Positions 52,159-63,600 of a DNA stretch of 64,000 bases are shown one piece after another. The stretch lies in the NCBI GenBank assembly GCA_036245805.1, contig BTRK01000003.1:15044464-15108463 (forward strand). Direction: 5' to 3'. Numbering within the stretch: the first letter of the stretch is position 1; every line of letters starts with the position of its first letter. The notes below the pieces were generated by a model. The model had not been told where the DNA came from. It saw only the letters and a program-made list of their open reading frames with translations, and made no database searches. Both the position numbers and the translations under genes were made by a program. Source of the DNA: Pristionchus mayeri (Eukaryota > Nematoda > Chromadorea > Rhabditida > Neodiplogasteridae).

Positions 52159-53278
52159 TGTTGAAGCTCAGCTTACTGAGAAGATGTGACCATAATGGTT
52201 TACCACCGTAAGTATCATGGCATTAGTGATATAAATCACTCAATTTTCATGTCATAAAAGGCTAATCAGTACATACTGTGCACTACACAAACACATGACA
52301 AAAACAGCTTTTTCTGTTATTTAGCCCCGGCGCGAAGCGCCTGGGCAATTTTGGCCGGGAAACGAGAAATTCACGCGGTCGGAAAGGTTCCTGAGAGGGT
52401 AGGGTATCGACTACCACTCAAACTGAAATCCAAGTATCCATCTTTTGGGGATCTTAATCGGGAACATAGAAGATGCTAAATCCAAAATATCAAGTCTTTA
52501 TCATAACCGGAAGTGCCTCAGGCTGACTCCGATTTTTGTCGGTTTCGTGGCGTTCCGGAATTTTGAGTTACATCCGCAGCAGTCGTAGAGAGACGTGATA
52601 TAGCTCATTCGATAGAGCGTAGTCGGTTGCCCGCCTAGAAACTTTTCAGAATTGTAAAATTTCGTCTGCAAAGGTGTGAAAAGACCTCCAAAGTTCGAAA
52701 TTTTGAGCCTTTTGGCAGCTCGGCCACATTTTCGGCTATCCAAGCTCTTAAAGGAAAATCCAAGTTCCTACCGACCTACGTCGACTAATATTGACACGGC
52801 GAATCGAATGAGCATAATTTCGAAAAGAATGGTTTCCATCTGCAGGTGCTGACAAGTTTCAAACGTTTTCCCGCGCGAATTTATCCCTCTCCCTCCTCCT
52901 CTCTCTCTCTCCCCCGCGCCTCTCTCGGCCAGGTCACAGGTCGTAAACAACACGAGTCATCTCAAGTTGTCAACAGCCGTCGGGAACAAGATATAAAGTT
53001 GAAGCTAGGGCAAAACAAGTACCATATTTGAAATAAGCGTGCTAAATTACCCATGACTGCATTATTTGTTGGGGTCGAACGGGCACTTTCTGATTTGTCC
53101 CCTCTGGGTGTGGAAAGGGAGGAGGAGCTAATTGAAAGCTTCCCATCTGAGGCACTATGAAATAGCCCACAGGGAAAATACGTATCAATTAGAGATTCCT
53201 CTCCCTATCCATTGTACTGAGTAGAAAATGATAATCACGAAAACAAATTAATCGCTCCGCGCCAATAAAAGTCCCAAG
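52159..53278. other. Gene-free stretch upstream of the receptor
   Basis: Presumably holds the receptor promoter. A GC-rich patch (GCCCCGGCGCGAAGCGCCTG near 52323) contains a small inverted repeat. CT-rich text lies near 52890. No second gene recognised. Confidence 0.4.
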
Positions 53279-53454
53279 ATCCACCTTCCGTGGGAAGGTG
53301 GCGTATCCTGGCTTTGCAAGCAAAGTCAACTGAATTTTGGCTAAATATCAATTCAGTAAAAGTATTGAGATCATATTACACAAAACAATCAGTTCAATAA
53401 AAGCCCCGGGATCAACAGCCAAAATTCTCTCACTATTTTTGACAATCCCAATTA

Positions 53455-54696
53455 TTGGGGTGTCCGGAAAGTTCGTATAATTTTTTGTTTTTATTTTTTA
53501 TTCAATGCTTTACAATTCTCAGTGACCAATGTATGCCCCCTTCTTTCTCACTACCTCCCTCCAGCGATTGGGCAGGGTCTCGATTCCTCTCTTCCAGAAT
53601 GCGGGTTTCTTCGAGACCGCCCAGTTCACGAAAGCCCTCACAACTTCATCTCGATTCTTTAACTTCTTTCCTTTGCAGAAGTCAGAGAGAGAGCGGAAGC
53701 AGTGGTAGTCGCATGGGGAGAGATCCGGGGAATACGGTGGATGGGGAATCCTCTCTATCTTCAGCTCGTCCATTTTCTTCTGGGTCATCTTCGCTCGATG
53801 TGGGCGAGCATTGTCCATCAGAAGAAGAATTTTGCCCTGGTTCAGGAGTCTGGGAGGGACTCTGATCGCAACATCTTCCAGTTGTTCAGAGAAGAGGTCG
53901 GCATCGATGCTGGTGCCAGGGGCGAGGATCTCCCAGTAGATGGGACCGAGCACTGAGAAGAAGAAGCAGAGGAGTTCCTTCTTTCCGTGCTCTTCCTTCT
54001 TCGGGACGGGCGTGGGCTTCTCATATGCATCCACCCATTGCAGTCTCCTCACAGGGTTATCGTACGTGATCCACTTCTCATCTGTAGCGATGATGGAATT
54101 GACCCATCGAAGATTGGATCTACGATGGAGTAATTCCCGACAGACTTGAACACGATTTTTCAGCTGTTCGGGGGAGAGGTCATGGGGAATCACTTGTGGG
54201 AGTTTCGGCTTCTTCCCAGATCGATGGAGGATATCGGACACCGTTGATCTGGGAGTACCAGTATCCTTCTTCAACTCACGCACACTGGCCATGGGCTTGC
54301 GCTTCAGTGTGCGGAGAACGAGAGGCTGATCGAGGGAGGGAGGGCGTCCAGAGCGGGGTTGATCATCGATTCCAAACTCCCCTTTCTTTAAGCGGGAGAA
54401 CCACTTATAGCAGAAGGGTATGGAGGGGGCGTCAGCTCCTTCCGACTGGGCCAGGGCAGAGTGGGCCTCCTTCACGGATCGGTCAAGACGGTAGTAATGA
54501 AGTAAAACTGCTCGGAGGTAGAGATGGGAGTCCATCACAAGAATCAATGTAGCAACTAGGAGACTGATTAAATCCTCTCACTACTCAACGTCAGAATGAT
54601 GCAATACATTGTTGACAAACAGATTGCGCAATCACTGCATTTGATCGCGAACTGACTTTTTTCCGAAGCATTATACGAACTTTCCGGACACCCCAA
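53455..54696 (-). mobile_element. Mariner transposon, copy 2 (possibly intact)
   Basis: 1242 bp, termini TTGGGGTGTCCGGAAAGTTC in inverted orientation, TA on both sides. It is the sister of the 17273-18515 copy, inserted like it into a foldback. Confidence 0.95.
53519..54547 (-). CDS. Mariner transposase, copy 2 (DD34D intact)
   Basis: A full 342-residue frame. The helix-turn-helix region, the PQVIPHDLS linker motif, ATDEKW (D156), [12 protein letters not shown] (D245) and SPDLSPCDYHCF (D280) are all present, with 34 residues between D245 and D280. No stop or frameshift is seen, and the element has both ends and TA flanks. By sequence it could be active, unlike copy 1. Outside the catalytic site the two copies differ at scattered positions, such as LDRSVKEAHS here against [10 protein letters not shown]. 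Confidence 0.92.
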   Translation of the reverse strand: MILVMDSHLYLRAVLLHYYRLDRSVKEAHSALAQSEGADAPSIPFCYKWFSRLKKGEFGIDDQPRSGRPPSLDQPLVLRTLKRKPMASVRELKKDTGTPRSTVSDILHRSGKKPKLPQVIPHDLSPEQLKNRVQVCRELLHRRSNLRWVNSIIATDEKWITYDNPVRRLQWVDAYEKPTPVPKKEEHGKKELLCFFFSVLGPIYWEILAPGTSIDADLFSEQLEDVAIRVPPRLLNQGKILLLMDNARPHRAKMTQKKMDELKIERIPHPPYSPDLSPCDYHCFRSLSDFCKGKKLKNRDEVVRAFVNWAVSKKPAFWKRGIETLPNRWREVVRKKGAYIGH

Positions 54697-55116
54697 TACA
54701 ATATTATAATAATAATTTTAAAAAAAGGAATATATTCATATTTCTTAGTGAAATTTAAAAAATAGTGTGCGAATTTTGGCTGTTGATCCCGGGGCTTTTA
54801 TTGAACTGATTGTTTTGTGTAATAGGATCTCAATACTTTTATTGAATTGATATTTAGCCAAAATTCACTCAGCTGTTGACTTTGCTTGCAAAGCCAGGAT
54901 ACGCCACCTTCCCACGGAAGGTGGATTAAATCTAGATTTCTTATATTGTCTACTTTCCGTTCTCCTTAAGCAGTAGGTTCGCTAGGTCTCGCTTTTTTTG
55001 GGCCGCACAATTATGGTAAAATGCCATCGTATGCTAACTACCCTTATGTTTATATTTTTGGCAAGCGAATGAAGAGCGAATTGAAAAATTGGTGAAGGTC
55101 GCAAAGACATGCTATA

Positions 55117-56687
55117 CAGGGTGCGGAGAAAGTATGGCAACACGGATTTAACCATGTATTTTCTTTCAAAACCATCGAACACTTTTGAAACGGTACACAT
55201 CATTTATCAGAGATATTAGGAACATAACAACGATAGGTTATTCTATTTGACCTTCGTTAGTCTTGATGACAGCCTTGAGACGAGAAGGAACTGACTCGAC
55301 GAAAGCCCGAAGGTACTTCCTATCGATCTTGTCCCTTGCCTTCTGAAGGGAGCTCTTGAGACTCTCCAGATTCGAGTGGCGGGTGGAGCAAGCATCCTTC
55401 TCCAGAACCAACCACACACTAATGTCGAGGGGATTCAAATCGGGGCTGTTGGAGGGCCATTCATTCGATGGAATTAAATCCGGAAGATGGCTCGCATACC
55501 AGTTCTGGGTGAGTTTTGCGGAATGGGCGAGTGCAGAATCTTGCTGGAAGGTCTAATGGCGCCCTTTGAAGTGGGAACGTGACCAGGGAAGAAGAATCTT
55601 CTCCAGGATCTGCTTGATGTAGTAGTGCTTATCGACCTTCACACCGGGCTTGACGAAAATAAGGGGAGTCTTGCCGGTGGCACACACTCCTGCCCAAATC
55701 ATCACTGACTGCGGGTGGGGGAAACTCGAGAGACGGTTTTGCCCTAGCATTGGCTTGCTGGGCAGACTGGGCAATCACTCTCGTGTTCTGACTGTTGAAA
55801 GCCTGCTCCACCGTGAACATCTTATCATCCGAGTAGACAGTCGTGAGATGTTCGGCCCACGCCAGAAGCTTCTTGCATCTCTTTAGTCTCTTTTCCTTGT
55901 GAAAGCCAGTCATACCATGGCCCTTACGCATCTTGTAAGGGTAGGGCATGAGTCCAGAATGGACTATCTTGCGCACTGAATGCTCGTCAATACCGAGATC
56001 ACGGGCCATATTCCTCATAGATCTCTTGGGATTGCGTGCGACTCACTTCTCCGCTAATTTCTTGTTCATGAAAGTGACAGCGGAGGACGTCTGCCCATTC
56101 TAGGGCGGTCCTTAGTCGTGTCCAGCTCCTTGAAAGGGCGGATGGTCTTGAAAACGGTAGGATGGCAAACATAGAGTTTCTTCGAGATTGAACCAACGGT
56201 CTCGCCGGTGCTCCAAAGGTCAATAATTGATTGGCGAAATTGGTGGGGTCGAACCATGACTAGGAGAAACAATTTAAAGAAGGAGTAACACGAAAAATTA
56301 GTTGAATTCCCCATGTTCGTGAGTAATAAAGTTCAGAAGCTCGATCATGAATCACTTTGTCCGAAGTTTCAAAGACGTCTCCTAGGCTATGTACATACGC
56401 GCAAGGTCCATTGACAGCGCAGGGTTGTGGCTCGTTCATTTATGTTTCACTCGTTCTATATAGTTGTCGCCTCGTTTTTGGGGTAAATTCGCTACCGTTT
56501 CCCATTGCGAGAGCAATATTTTCGTGGTGGGACTCCCTAGCATCCGTTCGTGTTACCCCTTCTTTAAAGTGCGCTTTGAATGCACCTAATTATTAGCTAA
56601 AACCTGTTATAACATGCATTAACATGTTTCCAGGAGTGATGAAATATTTGAGTTCAAACTTTGTTTCCAAACTTTCTCCGCACCCTG
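55117..56687 (-). mobile_element. maT-type (DD37D) transposon, broken
   Basis: CAGGGTGCGGAGAAAGTATG at the left and CTTTCTCCGCACCCTG at the right are inverted termini beside TA. The interior is a decayed transposase on the minus strand. Confidence 0.85.
55238..56257 (-). pseudogene. maT-type transposase, frameshifted
   Basis: The coding text starts at ATG 56257 (MVRPHQFRQSIIDLW) and runs left through at least four frame changes. It has the helix-turn-helix region (GETVGSISKKLYVCHPTVFK), the first catalytic region (SDDKMFTVEQAF), QSVMIWAGVCATGKTPLIF, the second Asp (QQDSALAH) and NSPDLNPLDISVW. The third catalytic residue is Asp, 37 residues after the second, which defines the DD37D (maT) group. 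The frame breaks make it inactive. Confidence 0.8.
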
Positions 56688-57624
56688 TAGGTGAAGCACA
56701 TCAATTCGGAATTGTGTTATTGAAAACAATGTTATTCAAAATGAGAGAAAGCAAGGAAAAAATAACGAAAATTGCGATGTTGTTAGTCAATTATTCAATA
56801 TCTTAGGAAGTTTAAGAGCGAATGCAATCACTCTTCTAAAAATTGTTCCAAAAAAAATTGTTCCAAACCAAACGACCCTTTATTTCATAGTTATTTTGAT
56901 AAATTTTCTTGTTTCCCATGGAGAAGCGCTGTGGGGATAAACTTTAGTCCGTTTTCACGCTCTCGAACTGGCCGTAATCTGTTGAGTCACTCCGACTGAT
57001 AAGCGACCAAACGACGGTCGACTAAATCCTCGATAAGCTAAATCCTCGATCACAATCATCCGAGTTTGTCAGCACCAAGGGTGGTGAAGGTGTGTGCGCA
57101 AAGACCAGAACATGCTTTGGACCAATAAGGTCGTGATGATTTGCACCTTGTTGGATACATCGTGACCTTTGGCCAAGCCTTTGCGTGATACACAGCACAT
57201 AAGATTCCATTCAAATTCACCCATGTGATACAAAATGAAAGGAAAATCCCATTTTTTCAAATTTTAAATTCCCTAAATTGAGAGAAGTGATAATAAACTG
57301 AACAATGTGAAATAAGTAGTGAGATCATTCTTTTTAGAGAAATAAGCAATCATTTTTTCTTTAGTCTGATGCCTCTGCTTTCGAGTCTGTGATTTGAATT
57401 TTGTGTCTGTCAGAGCTTCTAAGAGGATTTATTCTAGAGTCCACTCTCGGGGATGGCCAATAAATGACTCTCTCAATTAGCTGTTATCACTCGCCGGTAA
57501 GACAGAGAAGAGAGCACGCATAATGCAGATAGTTGTCCCTAGCCAGTACCCCGGACGTGATATCAGCTCAGGAAGTGTCTATAAGGCGCTTCCCTTTCTT
57601 CTGCCAGTCTCCTTTCAAACGACG
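56688..57624. other. Gene-free stretch before the secreted-protein gene
   Basis: No gene recognised. A weak CT/GA palindrome lies at about 57465-57532. The plus-strand frame that begins at 57523 is an upstream extension of the next gene, but the signal peptide points to ATG 57625 as the start. Confidence 0.45.
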
Positions 57625-60600
57625 ATGATCAGCCGAGCGATTTGTGGCTTGCTCCTAGCATTCTTTGTGGCAGGTTGGTTGTTGGTTGTTGCAATTGTTT
57701 TTGTTATGGTTTTTCCTCCGACAACAAGACATTGCAGAGGCAGTTGTCGTCTTCCCCAGCAGTCGAATCTACGATGAGTTCGACTTCAAGGGACAGCCCA
57801 ACGTGAGCTTACGAAAACTTTATAGACCAAAAAGCTGAAAAGGCACCGTCTGCATTTCTCGAACTAATTTACTTGTGGAACATTCGCGAGAACATAAGAA
57901 ACTGTAATAAGAATTTGGCTTTTTAAATAAATATTTTAATAAATTTAATAATTATTTAATTATTTCAGATCACAATCGACGCTCTCTGTGCTGTTTCCTG
58001 TCGTATCTTTGCCTCCATCACTCCCGATTCGAGAAAGATGGCTATGAACCTGCTGATTCAAATGCCCAAGGGATTCTACAGGTAAATCGTCTATAGCAAA
58101 CGGATTGTAGGCTCACAGATAGTGAATTTGAATTTGATATTTTTTCATCATCATTCAATCTATCAACATATGAGAGCATTCGCGATACAACTTTGAGGCC
58201 TGCCGGGACGTAGGAATTCATATTTTTCCTTACTCACGAAAGCATAGTATTTAGTACTTCTAATCAAGCTCTATCGAATAGCGTTGGCCGTTTTTCGATA
58301 TTTTTTTTCAGCCACGGCATGGGCCTAAAGTGGGCGGAGCCTCGCTTTTTTTCGAAAAACACCCATCTTTGACGGCGGTTTCGGGCTTTTCCAGTACAGA
58401 TGTTACAAAATGGTCAACAGACAAATGAAAGAGCTTAGTTCGGGGAACATTTTTCTTTCTTTCTGGTGGTCAAAAAGTCGAAAAATTTCTCAGGAAATCA
58501 ACTTATGCAAAATTTCGACAAATCGCTTAAAACCAAAAACTTAGTGGGTTTTCATGCTTAATCAATTTGTCCATATGGGTACTCTTTTCCGCCAAAAAAT
58601 GAAGGTCATAAAGCTTTGCGCTGTAATTACGGTGTCATTTAAGTAAAAACCGTCAATGGGGTCCTGTGTAGACATAATAGTTCCCATATGTCAATATGGC
58701 TCATTTGCGTCCAAAATGAACAAAAACATTACAAAAACATGTTTCCGCATGAGAACTACAAAAGTTTCCTGTCCATTCTGTCATAGACTCGATTTGAAGA
58801 AATTGAGGACTTTTGCCTGGAATTGCACACGGGAGTCGGAATCAGGCTGCCATTCAAGGTCAAACACATGAACTAACATGTAATTGATATAATTGCAATT
58901 CCTACAACGTTTTGTAAAGAATGGGCCACTTAAAATGGAATTGCATCGCTCTGAGAGCCGAAAAAAGCTGTAATACGACAATATATGCAGAAATTATAAA
59001 ATAGAAACGTGAGTGGGATCATGTTATAGAGAATTATGTGCTGAACATTTTATCTGTTGAAAGTAAGCTTCTATCTTTTCGTTGAAGCCCGCTACTGAGC
59101 CTAAAAGTTGGGAGAATACGAAGGTGGAGGAGCGCGAGGAAGCGCTAAATTGAGGGGAGGGAGAGGGAGGTCAGGCGGCGAGAGCGGCAGGCGGTTAGAG
59201 CGCGCGCTCTAGGGGGATTCTAGCCTATTTCTGGCCAACTTCCAGGCTCTGTAGAGCGCTTCAATGAAAAGATAGAAGCTTACTTTCAACAGATAAAATG
59301 TTCAGAACATAATTCTCTATAGCATGATCCCACTCACGTATCGATTTTACAATTTCTGCATATATTGATTTTATTTCCGAAAGTAACAAAAAGGTCGAAA
59401 TAAAAACTCTGAATCTGCTTCAAATGGAAAAAGGTTGAAATAAAAACTCTGAATCTGATTCAAATGCGTAAGGGATTCTACAGGTGCGTAAAGTTAGTGC
59501 GTAAAGTTAAGTCCGTACGATTTTTTCGTACATTTCTTCGTCTCCTATCGACGTTCAGGCATTTCGGTTGCTTTATATGAGGTGCAGATACTCAATCGAT
59601 CATTTCGATTCAGTGATTTTGTTTCCGTGCAAAAAATCTTATAAAAATCACTCAAAATCATGCGCTCTGTGCTCTCGCTTGTCGTTTCTTCTCTCGATTC
59701 GAGAAAGATGGCGATGAATCTGCTGATGCCCAAGGTGGTTCTAAAGGTGGGATTGCCCAAAGTTGGCCGAAACACGACGATGAAATTACAGCGTGCTAAC
59801 ACTTAGCTTGCTTAAAATTAGATTTGCCACTGAAAGAGAAGAATGTATTAAATTTTTAAAAAGTTTAAGATATTCTTAAATGGGATTAATCACTCCCTTT
59901 TCGAGCAAGGTGTCTACGAAACTGCTAATTCAGAAGGGATCTGCAGATAGATCAACGAGATCTGGCGGCTGGAATGCTAGTGAACTATCAATTTTAATAT
60001 TTTTTTCGTAATCTGCGCAACCCTCGCAAAAATGATCTTTCATTTTTTCATGAAACTGAATGTGGTTACTGAAACTCAATTGAACTAATATATCCCTCTT
60101 GGTGATTGAAGCCTGTGTGAACATGGATCTAGCAGTTATTCGATTCCAAGATGCAACCATGGCCAGTTGATTCGAACGCGAGCGATACATTCTCTCTCAT
60201 CGTTAGATTAATTGAAATGAAGGGATAAATTTTCTGATTTTTTGTTTAAATTTGTCATTTTGTATTCATCACTTTTCAGCGTGGGCGGAATTGCGGAGAG
60301 CATCGACCCAGCGACGAACCAGAAGATTCCTCTGGAGATCAATGTGGGAACTTAGGGATTTAGAGAAGAGAGCAAAATGAATAGAATAGTACAATTCTAC
60401 AATCCCCCCTGGAGATCAATGTGAGCACTAGGGATCTTTTTTGCTCTTTTCATTCTGAAAGCTCTCTCGATAATGCTAGCCATTGACTGATGACAAGCTT
60501 TCATTGCAGAAAATGTCATCGATGATGATGAAAAGAACACTATTCGCTTGAAGCATTAGCATCGTTGCCTTGATCTTTTATCTTTTCAGAAGATGCCATC

Positions 60601-63600
60601 AGTGACGATCGTGAATGCGAACGCGAATCTAGTCGCGGGGCCACTCGTGCTCTACGTCGTCGACAATTCGAATAATCCTGATGGTATTCTTTCTGTAACT
60701 GATATTTTATTCATTGCTAATGATAACATAATAGGAAAAATGGGAAAAAATGAATGGTAACGATGAATATATTACTAATATATCGACCTCTATTTCACAT
60801 TACAGAGTTCGTGAACCAGCCCGAGATGTATGAGGCGGAGTTTCTGCGGAGGCCCGTATCCAAGCTGCCCAAGGCTCGTATCATGTTTTTTACCATGTCT
60901 TAGCGACGTTCATGTGCCAATTGATCATGCAAGATTTGCGCATGATGGAATCGAAACGGTTGCGAGAAGATGATCCACCAAATTTATTATTTCTATAGAT
61001 GCTTTGCACTATGCATTGCTTGACAAGTAAATTGTTCTTGTTTGCATTCTCTCTCGGATGAAGGGTAGATGAGAGGGCACGCAAAAAAGTCTAGAGAAGT
61101 CATTTACATTTTTTTATTGTTGCAGTCAGTCACAGTGATGAGCGCCACTCCCTTCACGATCAAGCAGGCGCCGCTGGAGGGGCAGAAGGTAGGATTAGTG
61201 ATAAATTAATTATTTGACACAGCGGAAGCGCGAAAAATCATTCCTCGTTCGCTTCTATACAACTTATAAAGATCATGAAACACATTCGACTGAAACACAT
61301 TTTAATAATTATTGTGATTCGACTTCATCTTGTTCGCATCAGCGAATGTGTTTCACAATATTTTGATATTGTTTAGAGATGATAGTGCGACGATCGCATG
61401 TCCTCTGCAATGCGTAAAATAAACCGTAAAATAATCAAACAATAAAATTTTTGAGAAAAAATATTATTGTTATTTTTGTAACTTTCATTCCTATAATTTG
61501 AGCCGCAAGGCCTTCTGGCGACGATGACTGGCTACGATCACATGGATGAGGGATTCTGCCCCTACCTCTACTATTCCATGTGAGTTGCTAATTACTAACT
61601 AATTAAGTTTTTTCTATCTAATTAGCCGAATCATACACCAAAATTACCGCGTTGTAGTGTGTTGAGTAGGCAACATCAAGCCGTTGAATTCGCCCTAACC
61701 GCAGGCTTTTAAGAAAATCCTTGATCAATAACGAAACAATAATCTTCCTACTAAAAGCTTGTGCTTCATTCGTTCTTCACTAGCCATCTAAAGACTAGAG
61801 AAATGTGCTTTCAACAATTTGGCTGATGCATTCGCTCCAAAACAAAAACAATAACCAACATTAATATTTTTTAAAAAATCATCTTACTTCTATCTACGAC
61901 GGTTTCTTTCCTGATTTGTCACTGAACCCATCGCGAAATAGTATTTTAGTTATGGCAAAATAATTAGAAATAACGAATCGAAAAACAAACAGAAATATAA
62001 GAATAGCCCATGTCGCAATGAGCTCATAATGAACTGTTTCAGCTCCGACAGCCCCTTCCCTGGTTTCACGATGGAGGTCAACGGGCCGATCGTCTCCATC
62101 ATGTGGGACTACTACGACTTTGACTACGCGCCAGGAGCATTGACGGGTTCACTCGGAATTTGTGAGTTGGTCTTAGCCTTGGTGCATTTAGCAACCTCCA
62201 CATGAGGCCGTTTGTGTAAGAATCGAGCAGATTTCGAGAGTTCTGGCACAGGTCATAAAATGCCGATTCTTCGTAACTCCGTGATTTGGGGTTATTTGAG
62301 GTGCTGAAAACGGTGGGCATATTCATTTTGCGCTCAGAGTCTCCGTTGGCTCCAGACGACGTCACGTCGAAAACACATGTCCTATTATTACTTTGCTCTA
62401 AAATGTGTTAAAATTAGGTGAGTAAGGTTTCCATTGTAGAATTTCATGCTGATTACGCCTATCCAATTCATTTGTCATGAATTGTTAAAATAAATTTTAA
62501 AAATATATCTTTTCTCAGAGGCAAAAGTGACCTTAGCAATTTGCATGATTAGACCCGGCGTGACGAGGGGATTCAGAATATTTATTTTCGTACGATTTCA
62601 TGCATAGAGTTTTAAAAGAGCCAAATTTTACTGATTCAGAAGTGGGCAAATGTAGCAGCTTCACCCCTTTTCCTTCCCTCACTCGCCTGTTTACCCCCTG
62701 GCAGTTCTCTCCCCTCTCTACACTCTCTCGCCTCTGCACACTCTCTCACTTCTCTCGAGGGAGGGAAGAGAGAGGATGGATGAAGCTGCCACATTTGCCC
62801 ACTTCTGCAATCAGTAAAATTTGGCTCTTTTAAAACTTTATGCATGAAATCTTACGAAAATAGAGATTCTGAATCCTCTCGTCACGCCGGTTCTAGCCAT
62901 GCAAATTTCTAAGGTCACTTTTGCCTCTGAGAAAAGATAGATTTTTAAAATTTATTTTAACAATTTATGAAAAATGAATTGGATAGGCGTAATCAGTATG
63001 AAATTCTACCCCGGAAACCTTACTCACCTAATTTTAGCACATTTTAGTGCAAAGGAATAATAGGAAATGTGTTTTCGACATGACGTCGTCTGGAGCCAAC
63101 GGAGACTCTGAGCGCAAAATGAATATGCCCACCGTTTTCAGCACCTCAAATAACCCCAAATCACGGAGTTACGAAGAATCGGCATTTTATGAGCTGTGCC
63201 GGCGCTTGCTCGATTCTTAGGCAAACAGCCTCATATAACCTTATTTAACTTATGGATGTTTAGTATCTTCATTGAAACTTAAGCAAGCAGTATTGAAGGG
63301 TTCACTCGGAATCAGTAACTTTTCTATTTGTAATCAGTTATCTTCGATTGGTATTTTGATTGGGTTTCACGGGTATTGCAAATTCTGAAGCAATGAGTGA
63401 ACAAGAGTAATGAATTGATTGTAAGTATCTGTGCCGAAGACTACAGATACTTACAATCAATTCATTACTAGTTATCGAGTTCTTTCCATTCTCAAGCCCA
63501 AGTCCAGCTGAAAAGGGGAAGAGCAGATCAAAATACTCATTTTCCTAATTACTTTGTAAGCTAGTTCAGCAAATTGAGATCGATTGGCTTGGTCATCGAG

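Larger units (their letters stand above)
53279..54926. repeat. Foldback with terminal hairpins, split by a mariner
   Basis: Both ends carry a small palindrome (CCACCTTCCGTGGGAAGGTG G at the left, its complement at the right), followed by matching arms (GCGTATCCTGGCTTTGCAAG; GCCC CGGGATCAACAGCCAAAA). The arms are about 170 bp. The mariner at 53455-54696 lies in the loop. Confidence 0.8.

Noticed and set aside
58300..58870. Sought a foldback around 58.3-58.9 kb
   Set aside because: Text looks repeat-like but I found no matching arm inside the window.
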